Part shown: one piece after another, positions 50,880 to 59,717 of the stretch | Layout of the letters: each line of letters begins with the position of its first letter | Position numbering within the stretch: position 1 is the stretch's first letter | Origin: Kosakonia radicincitans DSM 16656 | Lineage (GTDB): Bacteria > Pseudomonadota > Gammaproteobacteria > Enterobacterales > Enterobacteriaceae | Assembly: GCF_000280495.2 (NCBI RefSeq) | Contig: NZ_CP018016.1 | Coordinates: 4,092,001-4,156,000, forward strand | Reading direction: 5' to 3' | DNA length: 64,000 bases | Position numbers and translations under genes: made by a program | Notes under the pieces: generated by a model | Databases searched by the model: none | What the model was told of the DNA's origin: nothing | The model's input: only the letters and a program-made list of their open reading frames with translations

Positions 50880-51337
50880 CGCTATTTTAATTTATATTAA
50901 TTATATTTACCCATGCAGCAGCGGCAGATATTTAAAAATCAAATATCCGCTATTAGCGGCAAACCAAAATAGCCACCTGATCAACCCTGCAAATTTAAAA
51001 GCACATATTGCCAATAAAACTCCCGGGGAATACCCCGGGGATATTAAAAAATAAGCAATAGACAACTAAAAAAATGCAATGAGGTTAATAAAACGCTGTT
51101 AACTTACCCCACTTACGGCGCAAAAATATTATCGATATGTGCGATAAAAAATAGTTCAACCGAATCAATGTAAATATTTATCAATCTGTGCTAAAAACAA
51201 TTTACATATTTACAGACACGGATCCCCGGTGATAAACAGTGTGGTACAACCTGAATTAACCATGAATCATTTTCATAAATGGTGGCGGATTCTTGTTGCT
51301 ATTAAAAAACAGTGGCAATTTCTAAGGGTTTATTTAT
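50880..51337. promoter_or_regulatory. AT-rich region upstream of the porin
   Basis: No gene is visible. A hairpin CCCGGGG-AATA-CCCCGGG (51022-51039) is followed on the minus strand by AGTTTTATT, like a terminator for a transcript leaving the porin leftward. Around 51150-51215, TGTAAATATT, TTTACATA and TTTACAGA repeats suggest OmpR-type binding before the porin. Confidence 0.4.
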
Positions 51338-52465
51338 ATGAAAATTTCTCAACTGAGTCTTTTAGTCTCTGCTGCAGTGCTGTGCTCTTCTGTACAGGCT
51401 GCGGAAATCTATAATAAAGACGGTAATAAGTTAGACTTATATGGTTTGATTTCAGCAGAACATTATTTTTCTGATAATAGCGGCTGGAATGGCGACCAGA
51501 CTTATATGCGTCTTGGCTTCCGTGGTGAAACACAAATCAACGACCAACTGACGGGTTACGGCCAGTGGCAGATGCATATCGATGCCAATAAATCCGAAGG
51601 CGATACCAATACACCGCGTACTCGTTATGGTTTTGCTGGTTTAAAATTCGCCAATTATGGCTCACTGGATTACGGTCGTAATAAAGGCGTTTTGTATGAC
51701 TCACTCGGTTATACCGATATGCAGCCTGAGTTCGATGGCATGACCTACGGTTCCGATCAGTTTATGTTCAGCCGTGGTAATGGCATGCTGACTTACCGCA
51801 ATACTGATTTCTTCGGCCTGGTCGATGGTCTGAATTTCTCCCTGCAATATCAGGGTAAAAATGACGGCGCGGGTGAATCTGGAGCCGGTCGTAATGTGCT
51901 GCGCCAGAATGGCGACGGCTACGGTATGTCGCTGGAATATAACATTGGCGCAGGCGTAAGCGTTGTCGGCGCGATGAGTTCTGCCGATCGTACTAATGCA
52001 CAGAATGATACAGCCAATATTTATGGCAGCGGCAAACGCGCAGAAGCCTATTCCGGCGCAATCAAATATGACGCCAATAATATTTATCTGGCAGCCATGT
52101 TTACTCAGGCTTATAACGCTTCACGCTTTGGTAGCTCATCCAGCGATACGCAGACTTTCGGTTATGCTAACGAATCGCAGATTTTTGAAGCCTATGCCAG
52201 CTATCAGTTCGACTTTGGCTTACAGCCGTTCGTTGCGTATAACGCGCTGAAAGGCAAAAAAATCGGCAGCAATACCAGCGGTGTTAGCTACGGTGATGAA
52301 GATATCGAAAAATATGTTGACCTGGGTGCAACTTACTATTTCAACAAAAACTTCAATATGTTCGTCGATTATAAAATTAACCTGATCGATGACGATAAAT
52401 TCACCGATGCGGCTGGCATCAATACCGATGACGTTGTCGCTGTAGGTATGGTTTATCAGTTCTGA
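51338..52465 (+). CDS. OmpC/OmpF-type general porin
   Basis: A 375-residue outer-membrane trimeric porin. The signal peptide ends SSVQA before [15 protein letters not shown], the classical enterobacterial porin opening. [47 protein letters not shown] and PEFDGMTYG (constriction loop 3) follow, and it ends in GMVYQF with the terminal Phe needed for assembly. The exact orthologue (ompC, phoE, ompN or a strain-specific porin) is not resolved. AT-rich codon use at silent sites differs from the sugar and iron genes. Confidence 0.93.
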   Translation: MKISQLSLLVSAAVLCSSVQAAEIYNKDGNKLDLYGLISAEHYFSDNSGWNGDQTYMRLGFRGETQINDQLTGYGQWQMHIDANKSEGDTNTPRTRYGFAGLKFANYGSLDYGRNKGVLYDSLGYTDMQPEFDGMTYGSDQFMFSRGNGMLTYRNTDFFGLVDGLNFSLQYQGKNDGAGESGAGRNVLRQNGDGYGMSLEYNIGAGVSVVGAMSSADRTNAQNDTANIYGSGKRAEAYSGAIKYDANNIYLAAMFTQAYNASRFGSSSSDTQTFGYANESQIFEAYASYQFDFGLQPFVAYNALKGKKIGSNTSGVSYGDEDIEKYVDLGATYYFNKNFNMFVDYKINLIDDDKFTDAAGINTDDVVAVGMVYQF

Positions 52466-52474
52466 TTATGTACA

Positions 52475-52503
52475 GAGGCGGCGCTCGCCGCCTCTTCTTT
52501 TCC
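52475..52503 (+). terminator. Intrinsic terminator of the porin gene
   Basis: GAGGCGGCG-CT-CGCCGCCTC followed by TTCTTTT, 9 bases after the stop. The stem is perfect. Confidence 0.92.
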
Positions 52504-52675
52504 CCGCTGATTTTGTATTCTTCCCTATGCGTAACCTCTTTTTATTAAAAGAATTGTTGAGTTTTGTTATCTGACAAGTTCGTAATTTTCAGGTCAGAAT
52601 CCTGTCAGCCTCGCCGCGTAAAATAGCAGCTGTAAAGACGATTTATTTACTTCTGTATAGTATGAGGTGGTTAAG

Positions 52676-52930
52676 ATGAAAAAGGTTACAGCAGCGCTTT
52701 TCGCAACGAGTCTGGTTATTTTCTCTACGGCAACCTGGGCAGCAACTCAAGTGACCTCGGCTGCCGGAATGCAGCCGATTGGCAGCGTCTCCGTTTCCGG
52801 TGCCGATACCTTAAGCGACCTGCAACACCAGTTGAATCAGAAAGCAACGCAAGAGGGTGCCAGCAGCTTTAAAATCGTTTCTGCCGGTGGCGATGATAAA
52901 TATTACGGCGTTGCGACGCTGTATAAATAA
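52676..52930 (+). CDS. DUF1471 (YdgH/BhsA/McbA-like) secreted protein 2
   Basis: An 84-residue protein: signal peptide ending WAATQV, then IGSVSVSGADTLSDLQHQLNQKATQEGASSFKIVSAGGDD and the end GVATLYK. Same length and layout as the product at 49758, with the porin, AraC gene and pump remnant between them. ATG 52676 has GAGG 8 bases upstream; an in-frame GTG at 52667 is rejected. Confidence 0.86.
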   Translation: MKKVTAALFATSLVIFSTATWAATQVTSAAGMQPIGSVSVSGADTLSDLQHQLNQKATQEGASSFKIVSAGGDDKYYGVATLYK

Positions 52931-52967
52931 GCCGCAGGCCGGATATCCGGCAACCGGTGAATGAAAA

Positions 52968-52992
52968 AAGGGGGGCCAGCCGTGCCCCCCTT
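52968..52992. terminator. Bidirectional terminator between DUF1471 gene and arsC
   Basis: AAGGGGGG pairs with CCCCCCTT, with A-rich sequence on one side and TCTCTTTT on the other. It separates two convergent genes. Confidence 0.8.
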
Positions 52993-53016
52993 CTCTTTTC
53001 GCATCCTGAAAAGCCG

Positions 53017-53442
53017 TTATACGATTCGCTTGCCTGCGGCATCCACAACCTGCTCGCCATCTTCTTTCGTGAATGCCCCTTTTTGCTGACCGGGCAGAAT
53101 ATCCAGCACCACTTCCGAAGGACGACACAGCCGCGTCCCCAATGGCGTCACCACAATCGGGCGATTAATCAGGATCGGATACTGCAGCATAAAATCGATC
53201 AACTGCGGATCGGTGAATGTCTCCTCCGCCAGCCCCAACTGCTCGTAAGGCGCGACGTTTTTACGCAGCAGCGCCCGCACCGAAATGCCCATATCCGCAA
53301 TCAGCTTATTCAGTTCATCGCGCGACGGCGGCGTCTCAAGATAGAGAATAATGGTCGGCTCTTCGCCGCTGTTGCGGATCATCGCCAGCGTATTGCGTGA
53401 CGTGCCGCATTCCGGGTTGTGATAAATAGTGATGTTGCTCAT
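53017..53442 (-). CDS. arsC: Arsenate reductase (glutaredoxin-dependent)
   Basis: ArsC reduces arsenate to arsenite for export. At 141 residues it has the E. coli length. Cys 12 in YHNPECGTSRNT is the nucleophile, and Arg 60, Arg 94 and Arg 107 fall at the positions known in the R773 enzyme. It is the last gene of arsRBC, 12 bases after arsB. Confidence 0.96.
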   Translation of the reverse strand: MSNITIYHNPECGTSRNTLAMIRNSGEEPTIILYLETPPSRDELNKLIADMGISVRALLRKNVAPYEQLGLAEETFTDPQLIDFMLQYPILINRPIVVTPLGTRLCRPSEVVLDILPGQQKGAFTKEDGEQVVDAAGKRIV

Positions 53443-53454
53443 AGCAGTGTCCCG

Positions 53455-54747
53455 TTACGGATGAATAGAGAGGCGTAGCGCCAGCGCCACCAGCGTGACA
53501 AACAGCACCGGCAGCGTCATGACCACACCGGTACGAAAGTAGTAACCCCAGCTTACGCGTACATTTTTTTGTGCCAGCACATGCAACCACAGCAGCGTCG
53601 CCAGGCTACCAATCGGCGTGATTTTTGGCCCAAGATCGCAGCCAATCACGTTGGCATAAACCATCGCTTCTTTCATTACGCCGGTTGCCGAACTGCCATC
53701 AATGGCCAGCGCGCCCACCAGCACCGTCGGCATATTATTCATCACCGAAGAGAGGAACGCTGTGATGAATCCCGTTCCCAGAGTGGTCGCCCATAATCCT
53801 TTATCGGCCAGCATATTCAGAATGTCGGTGAGATACGCGGTTAATCCGGCGTTGCGCAAGCCATAGACGACGAGGTACATCCCCAACGAAAAAATCACGA
53901 TTTGCCACGGGGCGCCGCGCAGCACTTTACCGGTATTGATGGCATGACCTTTTTTCGCCATCGCCAACAGAATCAGCGCGCCAACTGCCGCAATGGCGCT
54001 GACCGGAATACCCAGCGGCTCCAGCACAAAAAAACCGACCAGCAACAGCAGCAGAACAACCCAACCGGCGCGGAATGTTGCACGATCCTTAATCGCCAGC
54101 GCTGGCTCCCGCAGTTTTTCCATGTCATACACCGGCGGGATATCCCGGCGAAAGAAGAGATGCAGCATGATTAGCGTCGCGATAATCGCCGCGATGTCCA
54201 CCGGTACCATCACCGAGGCATATTCCCTGAACCCGAGCCGGAAGAAGTCGGCCGAGACGATATTGACCAGATTCGAGACAATCAGCGGCAGACTGGCGGT
54301 ATCCGCAATGAACCCCGCCGCCATCACAAAGGCCAGCGTGGCACGTTTGCTGAACCCCAGCGCCAGCAGCATGGCAATAACAATCGGCGTCAGGATCAGC
54401 GCCGCGCCATCGTTGGCGAACAATGCTGCCACCGCAGCACCAAGCAATACAATATAAGTGAACAGGAGCCGACCGCGCCCGTTTCCCCAGCGGGCAACAT
54501 GCAGCGCCGCCCATTCGAAAAAGCCGGATTCATCCAGCAACAGACTGATAATAATGACCGCAATAAAGGTGGCCGTCGCATTCCACACAATATTCCACAC
54601 CACCGGGATATCGCTGAGGTGAATCACCCCGCAGACCATTGCCAGCCCGGCGCCGATCACCGCGCTCCAGCCAATACTCAACCCCTTCGGCTGCCAGATA
54701 ACCAGCACCAGAGTGAACAAAAAAATTGCCCCTGCCAGTAACATCAC
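53455..54747 (-). CDS. arsB: Arsenite efflux permease
   Basis: A 430-residue inner-membrane carrier with about twelve helices that extrudes arsenite and antimonite. The opening [56 protein letters not shown] and [15 protein letters not shown] are typical of ArsB. No arsA or arsD is present, so export is driven by the ion gradient. It is 40 bases downstream of arsR. Confidence 0.96.
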   Translation of the reverse strand: MMLLAGAIFLFTLVLVIWQPKGLSIGWSAVIGAGLAMVCGVIHLSDIPVVWNIVWNATATFIAVIIISLLLDESGFFEWAALHVARWGNGRGRLLFTYIVLLGAAVAALFANDGAALILTPIVIAMLLALGFSKRATLAFVMAAGFIADTASLPLIVSNLVNIVSADFFRLGFREYASVMVPVDIAAIIATLIMLHLFFRRDIPPVYDMEKLREPALAIKDRATFRAGWVVLLLLLVGFFVLEPLGIPVSAIAAVGALILLAMAKKGHAINTGKVLRGAPWQIVIFSLGMYLVVYGLRNAGLTAYLTDILNMLADKGLWATTLGTGFITAFLSSVMNNMPTVLVGALAIDGSSATGVMKEAMVYANVIGCDLGPKITPIGSLATLLWLHVLAQKNVRVSWGYYFRTGVVMTLPVLFVTLVALALRLSIHP

Positions 54748-54787
54748 TTACTCCATCACATCTGAATTTATGAATATGTTTGAGGCG

Positions 54788-55108
54788 TTAACAGCTGCCG
54801 GACGCGGCGGTTTTTAGCCTTTCGCGCGTCTCTTCGCGCAGGCAGTTCCAGCTGGTATCAATGACGTCAGCGGCCCAGGCCGGAATATGCGGAGAGAGAC
54901 GATAATGAACCCATTTCCCCTCACGCCGGTCGATAACCAGGTTGTATTCACGCAGGATCGCCATATGGCGGGAAATTTTGGGCTGCGATTCTCCCGTCGC
55001 CGCACAGAGATTGCAGACGCAGAGTTCTCCGGATTCGCGGAGCAGCATCACAATTGACAGGCGGGTTTCATCGGAGAGCGTTTTGAAAAGCTGAACCGGA
55101 TGTAGCAT
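54788..55108 (-). CDS. arsR: Arsenite-responsive repressor
   Basis: A 106-residue ArsR/SmtB winged helix. The metalloid site is CVCNLC (Cys 30, 32, 35), and the recognition helix is SQPKISRHMAILREYN. GKWVHYRLSPHIPAWAA is shared with E. coli ArsR. Arsenite binding releases it from the dyad just upstream. Confidence 0.95.
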   Translation of the reverse strand: MLHPVQLFKTLSDETRLSIVMLLRESGELCVCNLCAATGESQPKISRHMAILREYNLVIDRREGKWVHYRLSPHIPAWAADVIDTSWNCLREETRERLKTAASGSC

Positions 55109-55126
55109 GCTGAGTCTCGATGGCGT

Positions 55127-55161
55127 TCATTTACACATATGGTAAATCATATATGTAATGA
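55127..55161. promoter_or_regulatory. Ars operator dyad
   Basis: TACACATATG (55132) and CATATATGTA (55148) are inverted with 9 of 10 matches and a 6-base spacer. TCAT and ATGA extend the symmetry outward. It lies 19 bases upstream of the arsR start, right for an ArsR operator. Confidence 0.7.
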
Positions 55162-55201
55162 TTTAAAGCGGCACATTGAGGTAATGAGTCTGGCGTGGAA
55201 C

Positions 55202-55260
55202 GAAGCGTTTCGCTTCTGAGTAACATCGTCGCGTGGAATACGGCGGGATCTTCCCCGCCG
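55202..55260 (-). terminator. Two hairpins between the ars and copper-type regulatory genes
   Basis: GAAGCG-TTT-CGCTTC (55202-55216) and CGGCGGG-N6-CCCGCCG (55241-55260) lie after the sensor kinase gene, which ends at 55283. Neither has a T run on the minus strand, so termination is plausible but not clear. Confidence 0.35.
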
Positions 55261-55282
55261 CTTCAGCATAAGGTATTTGCCC

Positions 55283-56704
55283 TTAGCGCTTTTCCGCCTC
55301 GCGGCTGGCCGCTTCGCGCTTCAGCGCCAGGGTAAAGCCGAAGGTATTGATCCCGTTTGCGCTGGTGGCAAACACATCGCCCTGATGCATGTTCGCTACC
55401 GCGCGGACAATTGACAGCCCCAGCCCGTGGTGCGTATCGCTGCGGGTGCGGGAGGCATCCACACGATAGAAACGTTCAAACAGCCGCGCAAGGTGGCTTT
55501 GCGCGATCTCCTCGCCGTTATTCGACACCGCGACATGCGCCAGTTCACCGACGTTTTGCAGCCGCACAATGATTGTGCTGTCCTGCGGCGCATGGCGGGC
55601 GCTGTTTTCCAGCAAATTCGCCAGCGAACGATGGAACAGACGGCGGTCAATGGATGCCGTGACATCTCCCTCGACCTGCACCTGGAGATTCTTCTCGGCA
55701 AACGAAGGCTCGACATACTCAAACGTTTTGTAAGCCTCTTCGCGCAGAGAAACCGTGGTGAGCTGGGTGGCGTGTTCGCCCGCCTGGGCATGGGATAAAA
55801 ACAGCATATCGTTGACGATGGAGGTCATGCGCTCCAGCTCTTCGAGGTTGGACTCCAGCAGATCCTGTAACTCTTCTATGGAGCGTTGACGTGACAAGCC
55901 AAGCTGCGTCTGGCCAATCAGGTTGGTTAGCGGAGTACGCAGTTCGTGCGCCACATCGGCATTAAAGCTCTCCAGTTGGCGCCAGGCGATCTCCTGGCGC
56001 TCCAGCGCGCCATTAAACGAGACCGCCAGCGTTTGCAACTCGTCCGGTAAAGTATGCGCCTGCAGACGCTGACCATGATTACCCGGCGCAAGCTGGTGTG
56101 CCTGCTCGCTTAATGTATTCACCGGACGCATACCGAAACGGGCGATCAAATAACCCAGCAGCGCAATCAGGAAGACACCGATACAGCTGACCAGCACCAG
56201 TGCACAGGTAAATTCATACAACGTGCCCATATAAGGCGTGGAATCTATCGCCACCACATAGCGCATCGCCGGGCGTTCGCCGCTCGCCGGGATTTCGCGG
56301 GAGTAGAGGAACAGCAGGCAGGATGCTTCCGTTTCGCCTGGCGCGGTGCTGAACCCGTTTTTCAGCGAAGCCCACTCCACGCCTTTCGGCGGCGGACCGC
56401 CCATATCAAAGCGGGGATCATCGGCCACTAGCCAGTACTTCACGCGCCCGCCCTCATAGGAGGAGAGCGTATTAAATTTGGTGGTCAGGGATTTCCAGCC
56501 GTCGATGGACTGACGGTTTTCCACCCACGGCGCCATCAACGATTCGCGGAATAATAATTCGTTATGCATCTGGCTTTGCAGCGACTCATACAACGAGCTT
56601 CTGAGCACAACGCCAAAGGTGACGACGACAAACACATACGCCACGGCGAACATCAGCGCCATGCGTCCGGCAATCGAGTGTTTACACAAAGAGAGCGCGT
56701 TCAA
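55283..56704 (-). CDS. Heavy-metal sensor histidine kinase, CusS-like
   Basis: A 473-residue membrane kinase. TM1 is near 14-34, a periplasmic sensor covers about 35-165, TM2 is near 166-188, then HAMP, the phospho-acceptor His 253 in FNADVAHELRTPLTN and the ATP domain (LLENSARHAP, THHGLGLSIV). The family is the heavy-metal sensor group CusS/PcoS/SilS. It overlaps the response regulator gene by 4 bases. No cusCFBA or similar efflux genes are in the window, so the metal is not certain. Confidence 0.88.
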   Translation of the reverse strand: MNALSLCKHSIAGRMALMFAVAYVFVVVTFGVVLRSSLYESLQSQMHNELLFRESLMAPWVENRQSIDGWKSLTTKFNTLSSYEGGRVKYWLVADDPRFDMGGPPPKGVEWASLKNGFSTAPGETEASCLLFLYSREIPASGERPAMRYVVAIDSTPYMGTLYEFTCALVLVSCIGVFLIALLGYLIARFGMRPVNTLSEQAHQLAPGNHGQRLQAHTLPDELQTLAVSFNGALERQEIAWRQLESFNADVAHELRTPLTNLIGQTQLGLSRQRSIEELQDLLESNLEELERMTSIVNDMLFLSHAQAGEHATQLTTVSLREEAYKTFEYVEPSFAEKNLQVQVEGDVTASIDRRLFHRSLANLLENSARHAPQDSTIIVRLQNVGELAHVAVSNNGEEIAQSHLARLFERFYRVDASRTRSDTHHGLGLSIVRAVANMHQGDVFATSANGINTFGFTLALKREAASREAEKR

Positions 56705-57393
56705 CTGGCTTTACTCTCCTGGCGGGTTTCCAGCACATACCCCATACCGCGCACCGTATGCAGCAGCTTAACGGGATAAGGATTATCAACTTTGGCGCGC
56801 AGGCGTTTAATCGCCACTTCAACCACGTTGGCATCGCTGTCAAAGTTCATATCCCAGACCTGTTCGGCGATCATCATTTTTGACAAGATTTCGCCCTGAT
56901 GACGCGCCAGCAGGCTCAGCAGCGCGTACTCTTTCGCCGTCAGTTCAAGGCGGTCGCCGCCGCGCGTTACGCGCCGCGCCAGCAGATCGAGGTGCAGATC
57001 GTGGATATGCAACTGAGTGATGTCCGCGCCGTCGCCTGGTCTGCGGCGCAGCAACGCCTGAATGCGCGCCACCAGCTCGATCAGCGAAAAGGGTTTTGGC
57101 AGATAATCATCCGCGCCGTGGCGCAGCCCTTTTACCCGCTCCTCAACCGAGCCGCGCGCCGAGAGCATCAGCACTGGCGTCTGTTTGCAGGCGCGCAGCC
57201 GCTCAAGAATCTGGTAACCGTCCATGCCGGGCAACATGATATCCAGCACAATCGCGTCGTACTCGTATTCCAGCGCCAGGTGCAGCCCTTCGACACCATT
57301 ATCAACGACATCGAGAGTGAAACCCTGTTCGCTCAGCGCACGATTAATATATGACGAGGTCTTTTCCTCGTCTTCGATGAGTAACAGCTTCAA
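56701..57393 (-). CDS. OmpR-family response regulator, CusR-like
   Basis: A 230-residue regulator: receiver with phospho-acceptor Asp 51 (AIVLDIMLPGMDG) and KPF lysine, then a winged helix (LTAKEYALLSLLARHQGEILSK, TVRGMGYVLE). It closely follows the CusR/PcoR/SilR pattern. It is first in the two-gene operon. An 11-bp direct repeat lies about 70 bp upstream. Confidence 0.9.
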   Translation of the reverse strand: MKLLLIEDEEKTSSYINRALSEQGFTLDVVDNGVEGLHLALEYEYDAIVLDIMLPGMDGYQILERLRACKQTPVLMLSARGSVEERVKGLRHGADDYLPKPFSLIELVARIQALLRRRPGDGADITQLHIHDLHLDLLARRVTRGGDRLELTAKEYALLSLLARHQGEILSKMMIAEQVWDMNFDSDANVVEVAIKRLRAKVDNPYPVKLLHTVRGMGYVLETRQESKAS

Positions 57394-57463
57394 AGGGGCG
57401 ACTCCTTCAACGTTCCGGCACCTGCCGCAAACATATTCATAGCCGCAATGTTACCGCTGTTGG

Positions 57464-57485
57464 GCTGACATTTAGCTGACATTTT
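57464..57485. promoter_or_regulatory. 11-bp tandem direct repeat upstream of the response regulator
   Basis: GCTGACATTTA and GCTGACATTTT follow each other without a gap. Direct repeats of one helical turn are the normal binding sites of OmpR-family regulators, so this may be the autoregulatory site of the CusR-like protein. Confidence 0.5.
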
Positions 57486-57555
57486 TTCACCGTTTTAGCG
57501 ACAAAATGCAACCTGATGATTAACCACGTATCGTGGCGTCAATTCTGCGCTAGCG

Positions 57556-57888
57556 CTAGCTTTGATGGTACCGACGCCATACGCCCGGCGGCATATGGTA
57601 TTTACGGGCAAAGGTGCGGGTGAAGGTTTGCTGTGAGTCATAACCATAACGCGTGGAAATGGTGATGATCGAATCTTCCGTCGTCAGCAGCGCCTCGGCA
57701 GCGCTTTCCAGCTTCTTATTACGGATATAAATCCCTAACGGCACCTGCATCACTTCCTGAAAAAGACGCTGTAAATGCCATTTTGAATAACCGGCCCGCG
57801 TGGCGACATCGCGAATTCTGAGCGGACGGTCGAGGTTTTCATCGATCCACTGCTGGATCTCATGTACCACCATCTGTTGCATACCCAT
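57556..57888 (-). CDS. AraC-type regulator of the MarA/SoxS/RamA class, second copy
   Basis: A 110-residue double helix-turn-helix protein: LRIRDVATRAGYSKWHLQRLFQEV and DSIITISTRYGYDSQQTFTRTFARKY. It resembles the product at 50116 but is not its close duplicate. The start is ATG 57888, after AAGGAGG. It lies downstream of nothing on the same strand, and no obvious target is beside it. The 233-base gap to the next gene has only promoter-like AT-rich sequence. Confidence 0.84.
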   Translation of the reverse strand: MGMQQMVVHEIQQWIDENLDRPLRIRDVATRAGYSKWHLQRLFQEVMQVPLGIYIRNKKLESAAEALLTTEDSIITISTRYGYDSQQTFTRTFARKYHMPPGVWRRYHQS

Positions 57889-58121
57889 CGTGAAAGCCTC
57901 CTTCTTAAGGAGCTCTCACCTTAACGCAGGGATACTGACTCAAAAGTGACGCGAAAATGATAATCCTGTCAGTTTTGTTACCCCTGCCGGGTAGCTTTTA
58001 CGTCAGCTATCTTAGCAACACCACCACAGTCGCTGACTTATGCCAGCAACTGGATTGGTTCAATCTTGCTACATCGTCGTAACGCGTATGATTTGATCTT
58101 GAGAGAGCAGATACTGCTTTT

Positions 58122-58574
58122 TTATTTATCCGATTCAAGATAATCAGTCAGGAAAGCCTGGGCATTTCCTTCGGAGGAGTATGCTTTGCTGTAATATATT
58201 GGTATCGCTTTATTTTCGCCCGGCAGATTCAGCTCCCCCCACCCATTACTATTAAAAAACAAGACGGTAAATTTTTTCCCATCAACCAATGTGTAAACAT
58301 ATTTTTTCGTACCCACATCATCCACGTTCATTAAATGAATTTTTTTATTCCATGGATGATCAATATCCGTCATCTGCACAATCATTTTTTTCTCGTCAGG
58401 TTTACCATAACGCAGTGTCCATACAATGGTGCCTTCCGCCCCTTCATAAGCCTTGACCCTTTCAGCCACTTCCGGTCGCACTACCTGATTTACAGTCGCC
58501 GTTCCCTCAGAGTGAACCAATCCTGGCATCGTAATAGCTACAGAGACGGCAATGGATAATAAAATTTTTTTCAT
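58122..58574 (-). CDS. Secreted protein of unknown function
   Basis: A 150-residue protein not recognised. The signal peptide MKKILLSIAVSVAITMPGLV is cut near VHSEG. The mature part is rich in charged and aromatic residues (EGTIVWTLRYGKPDEKKMIVQMTDIDHPW, KKFTVLFFNSNGWGELNLP) and looks like a small beta-rich periplasmic domain. I chose ATG 58574, with GAGG 7 bases upstream, over one 33 bases earlier. It lies downstream of the winged-helix gene on the same strand. Confidence 0.7.
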   Translation of the reverse strand: MKKILLSIAVSVAITMPGLVHSEGTATVNQVVRPEVAERVKAYEGAEGTIVWTLRYGKPDEKKMIVQMTDIDHPWNKKIHLMNVDDVGTKKYVYTLVDGKKFTVLFFNSNGWGELNLPGENKAIPIYYSKAYSSEGNAQAFLTDYLESDK

Positions 58575-58664
58575 CGATAACCTCAAACCTGACATTGTTA
58601 ACATCAACCAAAAACAAATAATGTATTACCACTAAACCTTAACCTTATTTTTATGCAACGAAAA

Positions 58665-59057
58665 TTAGCATTCATTGTCTGCATGATAAAATAAAGTTTG
58701 CACACTACTTGATCTAATCAAATATCCTTTCCGGGAAACCCTCAGGATAAACTCATCACTGACACCTGATTTACTAACGTTATATTTGAGATCATTTATA
58801 ACCTGCCAAACCCGCTGAACTGACGCGCGAAGGCCGTTTCGCTCCCAGACATCACTCATAAGCATGTCATCAGAAACAACGTTGTTAACCCCATGACACA
58901 AAAGGTATTCCAGTAAGTACGACTGGGTTTTTCTCAGAGAAATATATTTCGCCGTTCCATAAAGGCAGATGAGTCTTTTTGTTCTACAGTCATAAATCAC
59001 ACTCTTTTCGATAAGGAAGCCCATGACTGAAAGCGCTTTATTTTCCTCGTCTGGCAT
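58665..59057 (-). CDS. Single-domain winged-helix regulator, second copy
   Basis: A 130-residue protein that is essentially one OmpR/CadC-type winged helix: LLCHGVNNVVSDDMLMSDVWERNGLRASVQRVWQVINDLKY, wing FILRVSRKGYLIRSS. It is a paralogue of the product at 46960, without receiver or membrane part. AT-rich coding and an AT-rich upstream region suggest acquired DNA. Confidence 0.75.
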   Translation of the reverse strand: MPDEENKALSVMGFLIEKSVIYDCRTKRLICLYGTAKYISLRKTQSYLLEYLLCHGVNNVVSDDMLMSDVWERNGLRASVQRVWQVINDLKYNVSKSGVSDEFILRVSRKGYLIRSSSVQTLFYHADNEC

Positions 59058-59717
59058 ACCCCTCCTTAGCGTTTACACAGATGTCTGTACCGCACAATTT
59101 TATTGTCAAAATGACAAAACAACACGCTGTAAGTTATTCGCATAATAAATAACATTTATTTCTTGCATGTAAATATCATTAATATTCACAAGGCAGCAAT
59201 TCCTGGTTAACTGCCGAAAGATAAAAACATGTTTAGTTCATTAAGACAATAACAAACCTTCAGTAATAATAACTAAAAATAATCCACTTTAGCCAGAGGA
59301 TTGAACCAAACAAAAAACCGTCTCCACAGTTAAAAGACAAGTAAAAATTACGCATCATTAACATTCAGACCATTTACCTTATTAAAATAAAAGTATTACC
59401 CCCAATGTTTATAAAATAAAAATATCAATTTCCAGAATTTTTCCGGGGTAAATAACACCTTCATCGAATCTACTGCAAAAAATAACGATATCCGGCCAAT
59501 TGTTCTGATCGCTCGCACTGACTGAAATCACAGAATTGACCGCCGCTGGCGGCATAATCCGCCCATTCACGATGGTTTAATGATTAAGCGATACGCGTGC
59601 TGTCCGTCCGGATTACATCAATGAGAAAGGCAGATCACTATCGGGACATCCTTGTCCCTCGCTCTGCGACACCGTTGTCTGGTTCATGTATCATGGCATC
59701 GCGTTTGTTCAGAAGCG
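59058..59717. other. Non-coding AT-rich region, 660 bases
   Basis: No gene is supported. The first half is very AT-rich and contains the promoter of the winged-helix gene. The second half is of normal composition, with a small hairpin GGGACA-TCCT-TGTCCC (59643-59658) near the end of the chemoreceptor gene. Short frames here are random or shadows. Confidence 0.5.
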
